Assembly (NCBI GenBank): GCA_018971905.1
Contig: JAGWZS010000001.1
Coordinates: forward strand, 1 to 24,211
DNA length: 24,211 nt
Source: Rhodospirillales bacterium
GTDB taxonomy: Bacteria > Pseudomonadota > Alphaproteobacteria > Acetobacterales > Acetobacteraceae
Reading direction: 5' to 3'
Shown here: piece after piece, positions 22,454 to 24,211 of the stretch
Layout: each line of letters starts with the position of its first letter
Numbering within the stretch: the first letter of the stretch is position 1
Translations under genes and position numbers: made by a program
Notes under the pieces: generated by a model
Told to the model about the DNA's origin: nothing
Databases searched by the model: none
The model's input: only the letters and a program-made list of their open reading frames with translations

Positions 22454-23429
22454 CCAAACTCTTTCCAAACGCGCGGTGCTAACCGGCTCCGGCGCCTATC
22501 TGCCTGCCCAAATCCTCACCAACGAGGATATGGCCAAGCGTGTTGACACATCAGACGAATGGATCGTGGAGCGCACCGGCATCCGGCAGCGCCATTTTGC
22601 CGCGCCGCATGAAACCGCAGCCTACATGGGGGCTGAAGCAGGGCGCCAGGCAATGGAAAAGGCCGGACTCGCCCCCGAATCGCTGGGGGCGATCATCGTC
22701 GCCACCTCGACGCCGGACCAAGCCTTTCCCGCCACCGCCGTGCGCATCCAGGCCCTTCTGGGCGCTACAAAAGCCTTTGGGTTCGACCTTGCAGCCGCCT
22801 GCTCGGGCTTCATCTATGGCTTGTCTGTCGCTGACGCGATGCTGCGGGCCGGGCAGGTGAAAAGCGTGCTCGTCATCGGCACGGAGGTATTTTCACGCCT
22901 GCTGAATTTTGAGGATCGCACCACCTGCGTGCTGTTTGGCGATGGGGCTGGCGCCGTTCTGCTGGAAGCCCGCGATGTGGCGCAGGACGGCCCTGGCCTG
23001 CTTTCAACCCATCTTTATGCCGATGGTTCGCTGGGCGACATTCTTTACGTGGACTGCGGAACCGATGAGAACCGCAAGCCCGGTTACTTGGTGATGCATG
23101 GGCGCGAAGTGTTCCGCCACGCGGTTAACCTGCTGGCGGGCGCGGTGAACGATGCGCTGGCCGAGAATAACCTCACCGCGGCGGATATCGACCTGCTGGT
23201 GCCGCACCAGGCGAATAAGCGCATCATCGATGGCGTTGGCAAAAAGCTCGGCCTGCCGCCGGAGCGCGTGGTTGTGACGGTGCATAAGCACGCCAATACC
23301 TCTGCCGCTTCCATTCCGCTTGCCCTGGCGGATGCAATTCAGGAAGGCCGTGCGGCGCCTGGGCGCCTCTTGCTGCTGGAAGCGCTCGGCGGTGGCCTCA
23401 CCTGGGGCTCGGCACTCTTGCGGCTCTGA
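22446..23429 (+). CDS. fabH: 3-oxoacyl-ACP synthase III
   Basis: FabH condenses acetyl-CoA (or another short acyl-CoA) with malonyl-ACP to start type II fatty acid synthesis. The catalytic triad is visible: Cys119 (AAACSGF), His254 (VPHQAN) and Asn284 (HANTSAAS). The N-terminal DTSDEWIVERTGIRQRHFA and the C-terminal GGGLTWGSALLRL are standard. Length is 327 residues, compared with about 317 in E. coli. The start overlaps plsX by 8 bp. After its stop comes a 118-bp gap holding an inverted repeat and a promoter candidate for ihfA. Confidence 0.97.
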   Translation: MADQTLSKRAVLTGSGAYLPAQILTNEDMAKRVDTSDEWIVERTGIRQRHFAAPHETAAYMGAEAGRQAMEKAGLAPESLGAIIVATSTPDQAFPATAVRIQALLGATKAFGFDLAAACSGFIYGLSVADAMLRAGQVKSVLVIGTEVFSRLLNFEDRTTCVLFGDGAGAVLLEARDVAQDGPGLLSTHLYADGSLGDILYVDCGTDENRKPGYLVMHGREVFRHAVNLLAGAVNDALAENNLTAADIDLLVPHQANKRIIDGVGKKLGLPPERVVVTVHKHANTSAASIPLALADAIQEGRAAPGRLLLLEALGGGLTWGSALLRL

Positions 23430-23468
23430 AATTCACCGCCGCTTAAAACCCTTTAAAATCAGCAAGCC

Positions 23469-23504
23469 TGACCGATTCGTGGGGGTTTCATTGCGAATCG
23501 GTCA
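23469..23504. repeat. 11-bp inverted repeat upstream of ihfA
   Basis: TGACCGATTCG (23469-23479) and CGAATCGGTCA (23494-23504) are perfect reverse complements, separated by 14 nt. No T-run follows. The right arm also forms a second inverted repeat, GGTCAA (23500-23505) with TTGACC (23514-23519), which overlaps the ihfA -35 region. It may be an operator or the fabH 3' hairpin. Confidence 0.7.
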
Positions 23505-23510
23505 AGTAAC

Positions 23511-23539
23511 TTGTTGACCCTTAAACATCTCATGCTAAT
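23511..23539 (+). promoter_or_regulatory. Candidate promoter of ihfA (leaderless or near-leaderless)
   Basis: TTGTTG (23511-23516) and GCTAAT (23534-23539) are 17 bp apart; TTGACC (23514-23519) with TAATCT (23536-23541, 16-bp spacing) is an overlapping alternative. Either places the start at or within two bases of ATG 23548, which has no ribosome binding site. Confidence 0.45.
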
Positions 23540-23547
23540 CTTGCAAA

Positions 23548-23862
23548 ATGAACACATTGACCCGGGCACAGCTTACCGAAGCTATTTATGCTAGCGTTGG
23601 CCTGTCGCGGCACGAATCGGCTGACTTACTGGAACATGTGCTAAATCGCATTGCGGAAGCGCTTGAAGTTGGCAAATCCGTTAAAATCAGTGGATTTGGG
23701 ACGTTTTCTGTAAGACAAAAAGGCCGCCGGATAGGCCGGAATCCAAAAACTGGGGTAGAAGTGCCGATCCTGCCGCGCCGGGTGCTGGTATTCCGCCCCA
23801 GCCAAATGCTGCGGGATGCGATCAATGCCGATCCGGCCATGCCGCACCCAAAGCCCGACTAA
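23548..23862 (+). CDS. ihfA: Integration host factor subunit alpha
   Basis: IHF-alpha pairs with IHF-beta to bend DNA at specific sites, assisting sigma-54 promoters, recombination and nucleoid shape. The 104 residues follow the HU/IHF fold: N-terminal helices ([20 protein letters not shown]), the strand segment [15 protein letters not shown], and the DNA-intercalating arm GRNPKTG (63-69) with its Pro66. The sequence [20 protein letters not shown], with position between fabH and a merR gene, supports alpha rather than HU or beta. The C-terminal [10 protein letters not shown] is a short extension. No ribosome binding site precedes the ATG. Confidence 0.95.
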   Translation: MNTLTRAQLTEAIYASVGLSRHESADLLEHVLNRIAEALEVGKSVKISGFGTFSVRQKGRRIGRNPKTGVEVPILPRRVLVFRPSQMLRDAINADPAMPHPKPD

Positions 23863-23874
23863 ACGAAGGATCGC

Positions 23875-24211
23875 ATGGTGGATGAAGACTACAACGCAGA
23901 GCTGGAAGACGGCTCTGCATCCGGCCTGAGCAACGAGGCGGGGCGTCCACGGGTTCGCAAAGCCGCCGATGCTTTCCGTACCATCTCCGAGGTTGCGGAC
24001 GAGTTGCATGTGCCCCAGCATGTGCTGCGGTTCTGGGAAACGAAATTTCCCCAGGTGCGGCCGCTGAAGCGCGGCGGCGGCCGACGGTATTATCGGCCAG
24101 AGGATGTGGGGCTGCTGCGCCGCGTCGCGGATCTGCTCTACACACAGGGTTACACCATCAAAGGTGTGCAGCGCCTGCTGCGCGATGGCGGCATGGCCGC
24201 CGAAGCGCCGG
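23875..24211 (+). CDS. MerR family transcriptional regulator, 3'-truncated by the window edge
   Basis: The frame is open to the end of the window (112 full codons). ATG 23875 has AAGGA at the right distance and lies 12 bp after the ihfA stop. After an acidic N-terminal tail of about 30 residues comes a MerR-type winged helix-turn-helix: [20 protein letters not shown] (about 35-54), then [20 protein letters not shown], then [20 protein letters not shown]. This HTH_17/MerR-like gene directly after ihfA is the usual alphaproteobacterial arrangement. No effector can be predicted because the C-terminal part is missing. Confidence 0.88.
   Translation, partial: MVDEDYNAELEDGSASGLSNEAGRPRVRKAADAFRTISEVADELHVPQHVLRFWETKFPQVRPLKRGGGRRYYRPEDVGLLRRVADLLYTQGYTIKGVQRLLRDGGMAAEAP

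Noticed and set aside
21653..22468. 271-residue minus-strand open frame opposite plsX
   Set aside because: It lies entirely antisense to the well-supported plsX gene, and its sequence has no recognisable domain.
1..24211. CRISPR arrays, insertion sequences, toxin-antitoxin or defence genes
   Set aside because: No direct-repeat arrays, transposase motifs or terminal inverted repeats were seen; all large frames are assigned to housekeeping or envelope genes.

Overview
The window looks like chromosomal core sequence from an alphaproteobacterium, most likely Acetobacteraceae or a close Rhodospirillales relative. This rests on the GC-rich coding sequence, an rnd-lptC-lptA-lptB-rpoN-hpf block, a 1510-residue GltB of alphaproteobacterial form, an FzlA-type glutathione-transferase-like protein, and a yceD-rpmF-plsX-fabH-ihfA-merR cluster. 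The family-level placement is inferred from gene order and protein character; no database search was possible. I see no insertion sequence, prophage, CRISPR array, integrase or toxin-antitoxin pair. Every stretch over about 100 bp without a gene is described below, and none exceeds 300 bp.

Layout. Positions 1-3372 (+): the 3' part of an outer-membrane beta-barrel gene, a WecG/TagA/CpsF (GT26) glycosyltransferase, an unrecognised 94-residue protein and fumC, joined by overlaps or short gaps. This is the tail of an exopolysaccharide-type cluster running into a TCA-cycle gene. Positions 3445-4245 (+): map, ending at a strong hairpin shared with the convergent hpf. Positions 4301-9702 (-): in transcription order rnd, lptC, lptA, lptB, rpoN, hpf. 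These cover RNA turnover, the periplasmic and ATPase parts of lipopolysaccharide transport, sigma-54 and a ribosome hibernation factor. Positions 9735-9821 (-): a tRNA-Leu(CAG) gene, with a perfect 24-nt palindrome between it and its probable promoter.

Positions 9978-10916 (+): a complex-I NDUFA9-like NAD(P)-binding protein. Positions 11114-17085 (+): gltD-gltB, the two glutamate synthase subunits, preceded by a leader with a terminator-like hairpin and followed by a textbook terminator. Positions 17167-17835 (+): fzlA-like. Positions 17867-20401 (-): in transcription order a BamE-type lipoprotein, an exported PhoX/DUF839-like protein that seems to lack several expected metal ligands, and a GNAT acetyltransferase. 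Positions 20510-24211 (+): yceD, rpmF, plsX, fabH, ihfA and the 5' part of a MerR-family gene.

The most interesting signals are regulatory. Three genes (fzlA, yceD, ihfA) have a -10-like hexamer placed so that transcription would begin at or within two bases of the ATG, with no ribosome binding site, which suggests leaderless mRNAs. There is also a possible attenuator ahead of gltDB, an 11-bp inverted repeat beside the ihfA promoter, and the tRNA-leader palindrome. I did not find convincing evidence of an undescribed multi-gene system; the least understood proteins are the 94-residue ORF and the PhoX-like protein.
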